The translations under genes were made by a program, and so were the position numbers. DNA of 64,000 nt from a virus. The DNA is taken from IMG/VR virus record IMGVR_UViG_3300022752_005414, positions 1-64,000 of that record. The stretch is one strand, 5' to 3'. Each line of letters begins with the position of its first letter. Within the stretch, counting starts at the first letter, position 1. Below the pieces are notes generated by a model, which was not told the origin of the DNA, made no database searches, and saw nothing but the letters and a program-made list of their open reading frames with translations. This document shows, in pieces, positions 7,129 to 16,136 of the stretch.

Positions 7129-8724
7129 TCACGTTGCAGGCGCTTCATCCTCAACGAGAGCACATCCTACAGTGAGCATCATTCCTGCAGCTGAGGCGGC
7201 GTTTCTCAGCGCGCACTTGACGACTCTCGCTGGATCAACGATTCCAAGCTCAAGCATCTCGCCATATGTGCCTTGAAAGGCGTCGTAGACGTGTGTATTA
7301 CTGAGTGTGTTCAAGTGGTTGAGCACGATCTCGGGTGTTCCACCGCTATTTGCGACGATCTGTCTAAAAGGTGCGCGGCAAGCTGTCTTGACAACTTGGA
7401 AGCCTGCCTGGACAGGTGTAAAGTCACCAGCAGGAAGCGGGACATCGTTAGCTGCTCTGACGAGTGTTGTGCCACCGCCGGGGACGACACCCTCCTTCAT
7501 GGCAGCTTGCACAGCGTGCAGTGCGTCATCAGCACGGTCCTTACGCTCCTTAAGCTCAGCCTCGGTGGCACCGCCCACTCGGAGGATGGCAACACCGCCT
7601 GATAGGCGAGCAAGACGCTGCTTTGTCTGCAGCCGCTCTCCCTCATCGATCGCCTCTGCGTACTGCTTCCGGATCTCGTCGAGGCGCTCGCCTACACGGT
7701 CTCTATCAGCATTGGCACCCACTAGCACTGTCTCAGTGCGACCAATCAGAGCCTTGTTGCATGTGCCCAACTCTGTGAGTTGCACCTTTGACAGATCTTC
7801 AGCATCAGCTGCAGAGAAGACACGAGTGCCGAGCAGGACAGCAAGATCCTGCATCTGATCATATCGACCTGCGCCAGCTCCAGGAGCTCTGATGGCACAA
7901 ACGCTCAATGCACCACGAACTCTGTTAAGGACGAGTGTCTGCATTGCTTCGCCGTCGATGTCGTCTGCGATGATGAGGAGCGGGCGCTTGTTGGACAGGC
8001 TCTTCTCGAGGAGGCCCACAATGTCCTTGATCGTCTCAATCCGCCTATTCAGGAGGAGCACAGCAGGCTTCTCCATCTCACACACCATCCGATCTTGATC
8101 AGTGACGAAGTAGGGTGATGTGTAACCACGGTCGATACGAGTGCCGTCAACAACTGTCAAGCTGCTGTTGTAACCCTTTGCTTCCTCGACTGTGACGACA
8201 CCGTCCTCACCCACTGTCCTGATGGCATTCTCAATCAGCTCGCCCAAGCTCTCTTCACCGTTGGCTGAGATGACTGCAACACGACGCAGTACCTCTGGTG
8301 ATCCCGCAGGCACAGCGATCTGGTCAATCTTGCTGATGATCTGCTCGACTGCTTGGTCGATTCCCGCTTTGATGTCAGTCGATGGGTAGCCTGCTAGAAC
8401 AAGCTTTAGGCCTTCGCTGAAGATCGCCTGCGTGAGGACAGTTGCTGTGGTTGTCCCATCTCCCGCTTCATCAGCCGAACGGGACGCAGCCTCCTTGATC
8501 ATCTGCGCGCCCAAGTTCTGCAGCTTGTCACGAAGATTGATCGACTTAGCAACGGTGACACCGTCCTTAGTGACGATCGGGTGTTGACCGCGCTGCTCGA
8601 TCAGGACGTTACGACCGCGTGGTCCCATCGTCACACGGACAGCATCAGCCAAAGTATTGACACCCGCGAGGAGCTTCTCACGAGCAGCTGCATCAAAGAC
8701 GACTAACTTGTCTGTCTCTTCCAT
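7129..8724 (-). CDS. groEL: GroEL-type chaperonin (phage-encoded)
   Basis: Group I chaperonin subunit that folds proteins in a double-ring cage, 531 residues. Seen: TMGPRGRNVLIEQRGQ and VTKDGVTVAKSI near the N-terminus, the ATP-site GDGTTTATVL motif, an apical segment TSPYFVTDQDRM with KPAVLLLNRRI, and the equatorial GVVPGGGTTLVRA near the C-terminus. It ends EDEAPAT, without the usual GGM tail. It is slightly shorter than the bacterial protein and clearly divergent. No GroES-like gene is seen beside it; the upstream neighbour is a 62-residue protein that does not look like GroES. The host co-chaperonin may be used. Confidence 0.95.
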   Translation of the reverse strand: MEETDKLVVFDAAAREKLLAGVNTLADAVRVTMGPRGRNVLIEQRGQHPIVTKDGVTVAKSINLRDKLQNLGAQMIKEAASRSADEAGDGTTTATVLTQAIFSEGLKLVLAGYPSTDIKAGIDQAVEQIISKIDQIAVPAGSPEVLRRVAVISANGEESLGELIENAIRTVGEDGVVTVEEAKGYNSSLTVVDGTRIDRGYTSPYFVTDQDRMVCEMEKPAVLLLNRRIETIKDIVGLLEKSLSNKRPLLIIADDIDGEAMQTLVLNRVRGALSVCAIRAPGAGAGRYDQMQDLAVLLGTRVFSAADAEDLSKVQLTELGTCNKALIGRTETVLVGANADRDRVGERLDEIRKQYAEAIDEGERLQTKQRLARLSGGVAILRVGGATEAELKERKDRADDALHAVQAAMKEGVVPGGGTTLVRAANDVPLPAGDFTPVQAGFQVVKTACRAPFRQIVANSGGTPEIVLNHLNTLSNTHVYDAFQGTYGEMLELGIVDPARVVKCALRNAASAAGMMLTVGCALVEDEAPAT

Positions 8725-8725
8725 C

Positions 8726-8914
8726 TCAACCTCTCAACAGACGCTTGGAGCTCTCGAAGAGAGGCTGGACGGTCGCAACTTGCAGCGTCCGGCGCTCGCG
8801 GGTGATGACATTCTCAACGACTAAGAGGTCACCGGCTGCATACGCAACCTCGTTTTCCCTCATTAGGCCGTTCTCTCTCAGTAACTTCTGCTTCTCGTCG
8901 GGTAGTGCATTCAT
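8726..8914 (-). CDS. Small protein preceding groEL, unknown function (62 aa)
   Basis: Not recognised. Contains a helical charged start (LPDEKQKLLRENGLM) and a beta-rich middle (GDLLVVENVITRERRTLQV). It stops one base before the groEL start, so it is cotranscribed and probably coupled. Too short and without the mobile-loop pattern of GroES; a chaperonin-related role is only suggested by position. Confidence 0.6.
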   Translation of the reverse strand: MNALPDEKQKLLRENGLMRENEVAYAAGDLLVVENVITRERRTLQVATVQPLFESSKRLLRG

Positions 8915-8937
8915 ACCCTAAAAGTAATCACCGTATG

Positions 8938-9753
8938 CTATTTGTATACGGAGTCGAACGTCTTGCAGTACTTGGGCCAAGAGGTCGTGTTGACAATGGA
9001 GTAGAAGCCAAGATCGGTGAAAGCCTGCTTGAGTGCGTCGTAATCCACCGACGGTGTCACTCTGTTGTAACCAGGATCATCGAGGGGTGTGTACTTGAAG
9101 GCAACCAAGGTGAGGTTGCGCTCGAGCAACGGCGCCATCTCTGGGTCATCCCGTAGATTTTTTAGGAGGCGCTCGTCGGCACAGATCTTGGTCGCCTTGC
9201 CGTCAGTGATGCCAGGAAGCGCCGGGATGTTGTCTGTCTTGTCACCACGGAGTGCCTTCCAGAGGACGTAATCGTGGGGAGCCGGATCGACGAAGGCCTT
9301 GCGTACTGGGTTGTAGAGCTTGACGTTTGGGTGCCCCAGCAGCTGGATGAAGTCAGTGTCAGTTGAGACAACGACGCACTCATCCGTGTCACGGTGGGCC
9401 TGCACCCAACTGCCGATCGCGTCGTCGCACTCGAGGTGGTCGTGCTTGACAAGATCCACAGGCAGGTGTTGGAGGAGCTCGAGGATCACCCGCTTCTGCT
9501 TGCGGAACTCGGCAAGCTCAGCGTGCTGCTTTGTGCCCGGTTCAGCAACGCGGTTTGCCTTGTACTCACCGTCCAAGTTGATCCGGTGCTGCGGGACGCC
9601 CTCCAGGAAGAGCGTTACCTTGCAGGGTGCGAACTGCTCAACAAGCGGGCGGAGCGACCGGAAGAAGTTGAAGATGACGTAGTGGTCACCGTTGCGCATG
9701 CCGAAGCGTGCACGGTGCATGAGGTTGTAGCCGTCGAGAAGAAGGTGTCGCAT
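8938..9753 (-). CDS. 5'-3' exonuclease / flap endonuclease (first of two)
   Basis: Structure-specific nuclease of the T5 D15 / PolI 5'-exonuclease family that removes RNA primers and flaps, 271 residues. Acidic motifs are intact: LLLDGYNLMHRA, HLECDDAIGSW, VVVSTDTDFIQLL and LRGDKTDNIPALPGI (helix-hairpin-helix entry). The start is ATG 9753, with GGAG five bases upstream, rather than the earlier in-frame ATG. It follows small putative virion genes and precedes groEL. A second paralog lies at 44469-45440; this copy is the more divergent and may be an RNase H-like primer-removal enzyme. Confidence 0.88.
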   Translation of the reverse strand: MRHLLLDGYNLMHRARFGMRNGDHYVIFNFFRSLRPLVEQFAPCKVTLFLEGVPQHRINLDGEYKANRVAEPGTKQHAELAEFRKQKRVILELLQHLPVDLVKHDHLECDDAIGSWVQAHRDTDECVVVSTDTDFIQLLGHPNVKLYNPVRKAFVDPAPHDYVLWKALRGDKTDNIPALPGITDGKATKICADERLLKNLRDDPEMAPLLERNLTLVAFKYTPLDDPGYNRVTPSVDYDALKQAFTDLGFYSIVNTTSWPKYCKTFDSVYK

Positions 9754-9800
9754 CGTATCTCCTGCAGCCATCATACCACAGCTGTGTGAGCGCGCACGGG

Positions 9801-10115
9801 TCAGGCGGCGTCGCTCTGCGTGTTGCCCATCAGAGCACGAGCCAGTGCTTCTGAGCGCTTGATCGTACCCTCAATCGAGGCCGTGACACGCTCGAGCATC
9901 ACTTCACGTACCCTGTTGAGATCGTTGAAAGGCTCAGCGTCAAGCTCTGTCAGATCCATTACAGATCTGTCCTTGTCAGGTAGCTGGACCATGTAGGTAG
10001 TTGCCACTCCCTCAAGTGTCTTGCGGGTGATCGCCTCGACCACCCGAGTGGGAATGACCTTCATCTCGCCCTTGACGAGTAGATAGACAATTTGACCGAC
10101 TTCGTAGTTCTGCAT
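9801..10115 (-). CDS. Conserved small protein of unknown function (104 aa)
   Basis: Not recognised. N-terminal half looks like a small beta barrel (YEVGQIVYLLVKGEMKVIPT, then VVEAITRKTLEG and ATTYMVQLPD); the C-terminal half is a long helix (RVREVMLERVTASIEGTIKR). Located at the downstream end of a putative virion cluster, 49 bases after the next gene. Confidence 0.6.
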   Translation of the reverse strand: MQNYEVGQIVYLLVKGEMKVIPTRVVEAITRKTLEGVATTYMVQLPDKDRSVMDLTELDAEPFNDLNRVREVMLERVTASIEGTIKRSEALARALMGNTQSDAA

Positions 10116-10163
10116 AAACGCATAATACGAAGTCGGTCAAACTTGTTCAAAGAAGAAGTGATC

Positions 10164-10517
10164 TTACTTGAAGCCGATGCCGAGGCCACCGCGGGCGATC
10201 TGGCCCATCTTGCTGTTGCGGGGCTGATTCTCCTTGGTGCCGTAGATCCAGCGGCTGCCGTGCTCGAGGCCATTGAGGATCTGGCCGATCTCCTCACGGA
10301 CTGCCATGCGGAAGTCGTGCTCGACGAGGTTCTTCTCGGCGCGCTTCGCCTCAGCCATCAACTCACGGTCGTCGATCTCGTAGACGACGTCGAGCTGCTT
10401 GTCAGCTGACTCACGAAGTGGCTTGCGTGCGGCGGGGGCGCGTCCCTCGCGGATGACATTGGAACCAGCAGGTGCCTCAAGACCGGCGAGCTGGCAGATG
10501 CGGTTGATATCGAACAT
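10164..10517 (-). CDS. Putative virion-associated small protein (117 aa)
   Basis: Function unknown. Start ATG 10517 (GAGG nine bases upstream) gives MFDINRICQLAGLEAPAGS, a short N-terminal helix like those on structural precursors of aquatic myophages. It is followed by a basic region, an acidic helix (YEIDDRELMAEAKRAEKN) and a Gly/Lys-rich end (KENQPRNSKMGQ, GGLGIGFK). Its position among likely virion genes suggests packaging or assembly, by inference only. Confidence 0.6.
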   Translation of the reverse strand: MFDINRICQLAGLEAPAGSNVIREGRAPAARKPLRESADKQLDVVYEIDDRELMAEAKRAEKNLVEHDFRMAVREEIGQILNGLEHGSRWIYGTKENQPRNSKMGQIARGGLGIGFK

Positions 10518-10542
10518 GGTCATTATCCTCTGAGATTATCTA

Positions 10543-10911
10543 TCACTCAGCTTGAGAACTTTCCACACGTGCTCTGATATTTGACGTGATGCCCTTGCCC
10601 TTCCTTGCTGCGTCAACTCGAGGCTCAAGGCCTACTGCTGCACGCACCTGATCAAAGACGTCAGATGGAAGGCGCTCCTGGAGACGCTGCATGTCGACGA
10701 ACTGGTGGAGTGTCATGTCGACGACTGGAACTTCCTCACCCTCGAGGCCGGGCTCGACTTCGCCTGTCTTGCGTGTCAGGAAGATGAAGAGGAGGGGTGG
10801 ATCTTCGACGTCGTCAGGGACGTGGATGAATGGGATCTTAGAGGAGCCACCGCCCTCCATCTCCTCGTAGACGATCTCTGGTAGCCAATTGCGCTGATTA
10901 GTGTTGCTCAT
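10543..10911 (-). CDS. Protein of unknown function in virion cluster (122 aa)
   Basis: Not recognised. Start ATG 10911 chosen over an earlier in-frame codon because MSNTNQRNWLPEIVYEEMEG reads as a natural N-terminus; the Shine-Dalgarno is weak (AGAGAT). The middle has hydrophobic strands (PPLLFIFLTRKTG, VPVVDMTLHQFVDM), the end is basic. Neighbouring genes suggest a structural or assembly role. Confidence 0.55.
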   Translation of the reverse strand: MSNTNQRNWLPEIVYEEMEGGGSSKIPFIHVPDDVEDPPLLFIFLTRKTGEVEPGLEGEEVPVVDMTLHQFVDMQRLQERLPSDVFDQVRAAVGLEPRVDAARKGKGITSNIRARVESSQAE

Positions 10912-10944
10912 ATCTCTAATATAGTAAGACACACCTATTGTTAA

Positions 10945-11712
10945 TTAAAGTTTTTTGATCTCTGCTTTTGCGCTATTGTACGCTGCCGTCTCTTCTGTTT
11001 GCTTAATTTGAATTTGTCCTGGTAGTGAACTCAATTTTGTGTCCAACTTGAACTTAGAACTATGACCATTTGTGATTGAAATGAAGTCAGAGTGTGCAGA
11101 GTCGACAAACTTTAAGAGAAATGCTTTGAAGTCGGCGCGCTTGTTCAGCTTTTCGAGTATCATATTATCTATTTTGCCATTGTCAAGACTTGTGCTGACA
11201 AGGCACGTCTTGCTCAGCATCGTACTGACGTTAGTAACAACTTCCCCTCGCACGGCGGTGGTGTCAAGATCGCTAAATTTCTGTTTACTGTCATCAAAGC
11301 GCCACTGCGTCACTGCCATCTTTGCTGCGTCATAAGACGCGATCAGATCTGCTTTGTCGCCGTCTAAAGCAGTTATGTATGCAGCTGATTGAAAATCTCC
11401 CGCAGGTGCGGGTGTAGTGCCCGTGGTTCCAGTAGCTGCCGCTGCACCGCTGTATGCTTCAAAGAGGGGCTGTGACCTTGTGCATGGGTAGTTTGGATTG
11501 GCCATGATGCAGCCTTCACCCGTGTAGTCACCAAGCCACCCATACGCCTTCGCGAACGCTGACGCGATGATGATCTTGCCGAGCCCAGGAGCAGCAACAG
11601 GTCGAAACGTACTACCGACTGGGCCGATTACAACAGTCTGTGAGACGGGTCCGCGCTCTTCAGCGAGAACTTCGCGGATCAGCTGTCTTATTAGATCATG
11701 GTTGCGTAACAT
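10945..11712 (-). CDS. Putative virion protein with N-terminal LIRQLIRE tag (255 aa)
   Basis: Function unknown. Start ATG 11712 is chosen because AGGAGG lies seven bases upstream. The N-terminus MLRNHDLIRQLIREVLAEER carries a short amphipathic Arg/Ile helix seen at the termini of several other proteins here. A Gly/Ala-rich beta segment and a Thr/Ala/Pro-rich stretch (AAATGTTGTTPAPAG) follow, then a helical, Lys-rich C-terminal half. Two Cys (GCIMANPNYPC) may form a disulfide. It resembles secreted or virion proteins more than enzymes. Confidence 0.6.
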   Translation of the reverse strand: MLRNHDLIRQLIREVLAEERGPVSQTVVIGPVGSTFRPVAAPGLGKIIIASAFAKAYGWLGDYTGEGCIMANPNYPCTRSQPLFEAYSGAAAATGTTGTTPAPAGDFQSAAYITALDGDKADLIASYDAAKMAVTQWRFDDSKQKFSDLDTTAVRGEVVTNVSTMLSKTCLVSTSLDNGKIDNMILEKLNKRADFKAFLLKFVDSAHSDFISITNGHSSKFKLDTKLSSLPGQIQIKQTEETAAYNSAKAEIKKL

Positions 11713-11927
11713 CACACATCCTCCTCAGCGATTAAACCCAGCCGCACACCATGTCTCTTTGCCTTCACACGCAGATGTCTGATGCTGTCCATCGCTCTCG
11801 ACACGGTGTAACGCTCTTTTCTCTCATCCCGTCCCATGCAGTGGCGCAGCTCGTCCAGTGTCCTGAGGATCTTATCCATCTCCTCGAGGTACTGGATCGA
11901 ACCGTAGTGCTCGGGGCGTCGGGGCAT
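11712..11927 (-). CDS. Small basic protein of unknown function (71 aa)
   Basis: Not recognised. Helical and rich in Arg/His (MDKILRTLDELRHCMGRDER, MDSIRHLRVKAKRHGVRLG). Its stop overlaps the next ATG, and it starts four bases after the upstream stop, so it is part of a coupled string of virion-type genes. Confidence 0.6.
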   Translation of the reverse strand: MPRRPEHYGSIQYLEEMDKILRTLDELRHCMGRDERKERYTVSRAMDSIRHLRVKAKRHGVRLGLIAEEDV

Positions 11928-11931
11928 GAGC

Positions 11932-12660
11932 TTACTTGTTGGCTCTGATCAGCTGCCTGATCCGCTCACGGAATGCCTCGGTGACTGGGCTGCCCACCTG
12001 GATTGGGCCGGCTGGTGCCGGTGGTTCCTCGGGAGCTGCGGGTGCTGCTGGGGGTGTTGCACCTGCTGCAGGCTCCTCAGCTGGGGGTGCCTCGGGAGCG
12101 GCCTCTTCCTCACCTGCGCGGCTGATGGTGATGCCGTGGGGCACATCACCGGGTTCAGCTGCTTGGGCACCTGTCATCTTGCCGGTGACGATGCCCGACA
12201 GGGCACGGAGGAAGATGATCATCGCGTAGCGCTCGGCGTCCTGGAGGCGGTCATAGTAGGCCTCAAGCTCCGTCTCGATCGCGCTGTCCCGCACTGACTT
12301 ACCGCTGCGGAGGTCGAGGATCGCGCGTGTCATCGCGTCGAAGGAGGGCTCAAGTGGATCCTCCTCGCCAGGGGTGGGTGCTGGTGCGGGTGCCGCCTTC
12401 TCCTTGGGTGGAGCAGCCATGGTGGGATCAGCAGCGAGGTCGGCGGGCGGCTCAGGGGCGGGTGCCGCAGCGGGTGCTGCTCCGGGCGCGTCCTCTTCCT
12501 GCATGAAGCGTCCCAGATCGCGCTTGGCGGCGCTTGCAGCGCTCTTCTGCCGGCGACGCTCGTCGTCGATGTCGACCTGCGCCGTGGTGACGCTCTCCTC
12601 AGCGAGCACCTTCAGAAACTGCGCCAACTGGCTGGCGTTCTTGATCTTGATCGTGCTCAT
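11932..12660 (-). CDS. Ala/Pro/Glu-rich protein, possible scaffold or virion protein (242 aa)
   Basis: Start ATG 12660, overlapping the upstream stop. Two long low-complexity Ala/Pro/Glu segments (about 55-95 and 175-220) flank a helical core (FDAMTRAILDLRSGKSVRDS, then AIETELEAYYDRLQDAERYA). The C-terminus FRERIRQLIRANK repeats the Arg/Ile tag of the neighbouring protein, at the opposite end. Low-complexity acidic regions with a helical core are common in scaffolding or internal head proteins. Function unproven. Confidence 0.6.
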   Translation of the reverse strand: MSTIKIKNASQLAQFLKVLAEESVTTAQVDIDDERRRQKSAASAAKRDLGRFMQEEDAPGAAPAAAPAPEPPADLAADPTMAAPPKEKAAPAPAPTPGEEDPLEPSFDAMTRAILDLRSGKSVRDSAIETELEAYYDRLQDAERYAMIIFLRALSGIVTGKMTGAQAAEPGDVPHGITISRAGEEEAAPEAPPAEEPAAGATPPAAPAAPEEPPAPAGPIQVGSPVTEAFRERIRQLIRANK

Positions 12661-12830
12661 CGTCCGCTCCACTTTGTGCGGTTCTGGGGAAGCTCTCTGT
12701 AGAGCTTGTTGTAGATGCGGGCAGGATGCTGATCCTGGTCGCGCTGCCACTCAACGACGCGCTCGGCTTGGTGCTCCTCGCGCTCAACGATGTCTTCCAT
12801 AAACTTACTGAAGTCGAACTCTTGGCTCAT
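12657..12830 (-). CDS. Small protein of unknown function (57 aa)
   Basis: A short gene overlapping both neighbours by four bases (ATGA at each end). Sequence MSQEFDFSKFMEDIVEREEH, then a charged helix and an NKLYRELPQNRTKWSGR end. AGGAG precedes the ATG by seven bases. Both overlaps and the Shine-Dalgarno support that it is real. Confidence 0.6.
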   Translation of the reverse strand: MSQEFDFSKFMEDIVEREEHQAERVVEWQRDQDQHPARIYNKLYRELPQNRTKWSGR

Positions 12831-13192
12831 TCAGATCTCCTAGCATGCTGCTCTAATCTATTAACTATCGTGCAAAGTTGCTTTCCTTCCGTATTATCCC
12901 ACGTGACTGCACAGTTTTTCAGGTCAAAATCTAACGTGTGGTGACCTGCAGTGACGACGCACTTCACGGCGCCCACATGCTGGTGCAGCATGACGGGTAG
13001 AGCAGGTACTGCTGTGAAGGACAATGCGATCTCATCAGTCGAGAAGATCATCTTCTTGAGCGGAATGGTGATTTGTGAACCGTCGAGGTGGAATGTGACG
13101 TCAACAGACGTGATGGTGTCGACTTGGCCGTCATCATCTTCGTCGTGTGCCAAAATTATTCGATCTGTCAGATCGTCACTCATTAGTAGCAT
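12827..13192 (-). CDS. Protein of unknown function, beta-rich (121 aa)
   Basis: Not recognised. An acidic N-terminus (HDEDDDGQVDTITS) is followed by many beta strands (VDVTFHLDGSQITIPLKKMI, FSTDEIALSF, VGAVKCVVTAGHHTL). The ATG overlaps the upstream stop, with AAGG before it; a second ATG nine bases in is an alternative. Sits in the virion-type cluster next to a DCoH-like protein. Confidence 0.6.
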   Translation of the reverse strand: MLLMSDDLTDRIILAHDEDDDGQVDTITSVDVTFHLDGSQITIPLKKMIFSTDEIALSFTAVPALPVMLHQHVGAVKCVVTAGHHTLDFDLKNCAVTWDNTEGKQLCTIVNRLEQHARRSE

Positions 13193-13527
13193 CAGGCGAC
13201 CTTATCAGTGCCGTAGTAGTAACGGACGTCGTTGTAGAGATCGTCACAGAACCGTGACAGGACGAGATCTTGCTCTGACACATCGTCGATCACACGGGTC
13301 TGCAGCGTGATCGTGACCTTCAGCCCCTCGAGCTCGATGTGCGGCTCGTGGTGCATCTGTCGTGCCTTGACGAGCAACTCTGAGACGAAGGAGTGGAAAG
13401 CTCTGAACTTGACAAACTCGTATGTCTTCCTCAGCTTTCTGCCATCGTCGAAGTGCGCCCATGTGCTCTGGTCGACCTTGACGGGAAGCCCCTCCTCGCG
13501 GAAGGGAAGTTTAAATCCAAAGCTCAC
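13192..13527 (-). CDS. Pterin-4a-carbinolamine dehydratase-like protein
   Basis: 111 residues. The segment FVKFRAFHSFVSELLVKARQ, then MHHEPHIELEGLKVTITLQT and ERxDL-like VSEQDLVLSRFCDDLY, follows the DCoH/PCD pattern (helix, HHP-type motif, beta strand, C-terminal helix beginning near the family's Thr/Asp region). The HHP is HHE-P here. PCD-like genes occur in T4-like cyanophages inside structural clusters, as here. Enzymatic pterin recycling or a protein-interaction role are both possible; the family call is by eye. Confidence 0.65.
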   Translation of the reverse strand: MSFGFKLPFREEGLPVKVDQSTWAHFDDGRKLRKTYEFVKFRAFHSFVSELLVKARQMHHEPHIELEGLKVTITLQTRVIDDVSEQDLVLSRFCDDLYNDVRYYYGTDKVA

Positions 13528-13539
13528 AGCGCCTCCTAA

Positions 13540-15798
13540 TCAGCGGATTGCACGCCTGATTATACTGCGCAGGATGGCAGCTTCACTCACGGGTTCACCC
13601 TTTTTCTTCTTCTCAGGCTGCTTCTTGACGAAACCCATACCGCTGTCCTCGATCATGTCCTCGACTTTCTTGAGTAACTTGAGAGGCTCTGGGTCGCCAT
13701 CCTTGATGCCATCGATGACGTCTTTCTCCAGGTAATTTTTGAAAGATTTGACAATATTAAATTCATCATCTTGTGTCTTTCCAACAAGCGAGTGCACCAT
13801 GGTAGGTTCACGAAGCTTTGTCTTAGCATATGCAGCTGCCATATTGACGATGAAGACGAGTGTGATGTCTTTATCAAAGAAGGCTGTTGATGCACGACTA
13901 AGATCTGACACTCCTGTTGCACCTGTCTGATTTTCAACGAACGCCTTAAATCCAGGATCTTGCAAGATCTTTTCATAGGTTCTAAAGAACTTTGACACCT
14001 GCATCTTTCTGCTACTTCCGAACATCTTCAAGACGTCTGTGTACATGCTGAAGACGGGATCTTTGTCTGCAATCTGGTTGAGTGGCTTCAATGCGGCATT
14101 CTGGAATTCCCTACTTACTCTGGTGCTATCCTCAAATGACTTAGAAGCAAGGAAGATTACAGGCCCCATGAATTCTTCAATAAAAGCCTGATAGAGGCCT
14201 ACCCTCATGTCAAAGCGCTCTCTGCTAAGGACGTCTGACGCAAAGAGTGCATCAAACTGCCGGCGCTCGATCTCCTCAGGCGTCTGTCCCTCCTCCTCAC
14301 CCGACTGACTGATGTCTCTCATGAGCAAATTAACTTTCTCAGCAGGTATGTCTGCTCTTGATCCACCCATGCGTCGAAGTATGTCAGATGCTAAGTTGCG
14401 GCCTTCTATGCCTGCTGCGAACTTGTCACGCTTGACCTTGACAAATTTTTCCAACAGATCTTCAATGTTTGTCATGATGGATTGAGCAAGTTCATTCTTG
14501 AAGAATTCAGCTGTGTTGACACGACCGATCTGCATCTGTCCTATTGCTGTCATGTCACCGCGTGAATAGGCACCAGCTTCTGCAGGAAGTTGCTGTATGT
14601 CATCGGCAACTTTAGACAAGTCAATGATGACCTGCTTGACTGTGCTTACTTCATCTGCATCTTCTTCCTCTTCTTCTGTTGCTTCTTGACCCTTCTTGCC
14701 CTTTTTCACCTTGATAACAAGATCAGCAAATGTGTAGGAAAACTGATTATTCTCTGGGCTGAGTGTATTCTTAATAAATTCACCCAATTCAGTACCAAAA
14801 CTTCTAAGTGTGTCATCTGGTACACTTGCACTGATTGGGAGCTGTTCACCAAGTTGGATTAAAATCTCTTTAGCAAGGTCGCCCGCTTCAGTTCTAAGCG
14901 ATCCTTCACGTTCGCGCTTGATGCCGCTGGATGGGTCACCCATCAGGTGACCTGTCGTGATGAACTCAACAAGCTCATCGAAGTGGTCGTTTATTGCCTT
15001 CTCTGCTGCAGCAATCATCTGCTCTTTTGAGACATTGTGCAGGGCCGTTCCAAAGCCGCCCACTTCTGCTGTGGTTCCACGAGCGCGCAGCTTCATCTTC
15101 CGTTTGTCATCAGACAGTGTTATTGCACCTGGTTGAAGAAGCTCTGCCTTGATGTCTGCAAGATCTTGTGGGCGCTTAAACTGCTCGCCAGATTTCTTGG
15201 CAATCGCAGCAAGCAGTGAGTAGACAACACTCATCGTTAGTGAAGGAACGCGACTTAGGCTGACTGATCCGGATTGCCGTCTATCTTGTCTCTCAATATT
15301 TCCTGTAAATCTATCGACGTTAGCATCAGCAGCTTTAATCTGTGCGTCAATCGCAATCCCCTCGGGCGACCGTGGATCGATGTCACCTTTGCGGGCTTCA
15401 CGGAGATGCACAGGACGATCGAGCAGGAATGAGAGGATGCTGGCCATCTTTCTCTCACTCAACATGCTGTCGTCTGTTTCTTTTCCGTCGACTGTCTGTT
15501 GTGCAAGATCCTTAAGCTGCTTGTAGAACTTCTGCACCTTGTCCTGAGGCACCTTCTCTGCGACAGCTGACGCAGCCTTTGTAAGCTCTGACGTATTGAC
15601 GGGCTTATAGGCGTCATCGTCAACGTTAGGCTTCTGCGTCGAGAGCTGTGTGGCCATCTCCTCAGTGGGCTTGACGACGTCCTCGTCATCGAGCTTGGCT
15701 GGGATCTCATCTATTCTTACGCTGTGAAAAGAGCTGACCTCGCGAACAACTTGGTCAATCATCTCCTCAAGAACTTTCTTCTTGACGACAATCTGCAT
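13540..15798 (-). CDS. Large putative virion protein of unknown function (752 aa)
   Basis: Not recognised. The protein is mostly helical, with an acidic KKGKKGQEATEEEEEDADE hinge in the middle. The N-terminus KKKVLEEMIDQVVREV and C-terminus EAAILRSIIRRAIR both resemble the Arg/Ile helix tags on other proteins of this cluster. No enzymatic motif and no transmembrane segment are evident. Size, repeated amphipathic helices and neighbours suggest a head or internal virion protein. AGAGG lies upstream of ATG 15798. Confidence 0.65.
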   Translation of the reverse strand: MQIVVKKKVLEEMIDQVVREVSSFHSVRIDEIPAKLDDEDVVKPTEEMATQLSTQKPNVDDDAYKPVNTSELTKAASAVAEKVPQDKVQKFYKQLKDLAQQTVDGKETDDSMLSERKMASILSFLLDRPVHLREARKGDIDPRSPEGIAIDAQIKAADANVDRFTGNIERQDRRQSGSVSLSRVPSLTMSVVYSLLAAIAKKSGEQFKRPQDLADIKAELLQPGAITLSDDKRKMKLRARGTTAEVGGFGTALHNVSKEQMIAAAEKAINDHFDELVEFITTGHLMGDPSSGIKREREGSLRTEAGDLAKEILIQLGEQLPISASVPDDTLRSFGTELGEFIKNTLSPENNQFSYTFADLVIKVKKGKKGQEATEEEEEDADEVSTVKQVIIDLSKVADDIQQLPAEAGAYSRGDMTAIGQMQIGRVNTAEFFKNELAQSIMTNIEDLLEKFVKVKRDKFAAGIEGRNLASDILRRMGGSRADIPAEKVNLLMRDISQSGEEEGQTPEEIERRQFDALFASDVLSRERFDMRVGLYQAFIEEFMGPVIFLASKSFEDSTRVSREFQNAALKPLNQIADKDPVFSMYTDVLKMFGSSRKMQVSKFFRTYEKILQDPGFKAFVENQTGATGVSDLSRASTAFFDKDITLVFIVNMAAAYAKTKLREPTMVHSLVGKTQDDEFNIVKSFKNYLEKDVIDGIKDGDPEPLKLLKKVEDMIEDSGMGFVKKQPEKKKKGEPVSEAAILRSIIRRAIR

Positions 15799-15839
15799 CT
15801 AAAACCTCTGCAGATAAATATATCGCGCCGATCGTAAAG

Positions 15840-16136
15840 CTAGTTAATGAAATCGTCACCTTTTGATGACGTTGTGTGAGAAGTCATCTTGGTGCGCTTC
15901 AAGCTCGCGTTCTTAGCTGCGCGCTCCATCTCAGCCAGCAGATTTGTCTGTATCATCGCAAGTGCAGCGATCGTCTTGTGGTGGTCGATTAAGATGGCAT
16001 CTTGATCAACTAGCTTTCTCTCAAGCAGGGAAATTCTATCACATGCTTCTTTCAGCTGGTTCTCTAGTGCATCTGTCTTATCTTTGACCTCATCAACGAT
16101 GAAGAGAGATCTTAGTTTGTTGAACAATGTCATCAT
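15840..16136 (-). CDS. Small coiled-coil protein (98 aa)
   Basis: Not recognised. A central coiled coil (KTDALENQLKEACDRISLLE continuing to RKLVDQDAILIDHHKTI) makes up most of the protein, with a Ser/Thr/Lys-rich tail. The ATG overlaps the upstream stop. Possibly an oligomerising assembly factor; nothing more specific can be said. Confidence 0.6.
   Translation of the reverse strand: MMTLFNKLRSLFIVDEVKDKTDALENQLKEACDRISLLERKLVDQDAILIDHHKTIAALAMIQTNLLAEMERAAKNASLKRTKMTSHTTSSKGDDFIN

Noticed and set aside
12657-12750. An earlier in-frame start for the Ala/Pro-rich gene at 12750
   Set aside because: The extra 30 residues overlap the small coupled gene at 12657-12830 and look like an out-of-frame reading of it.
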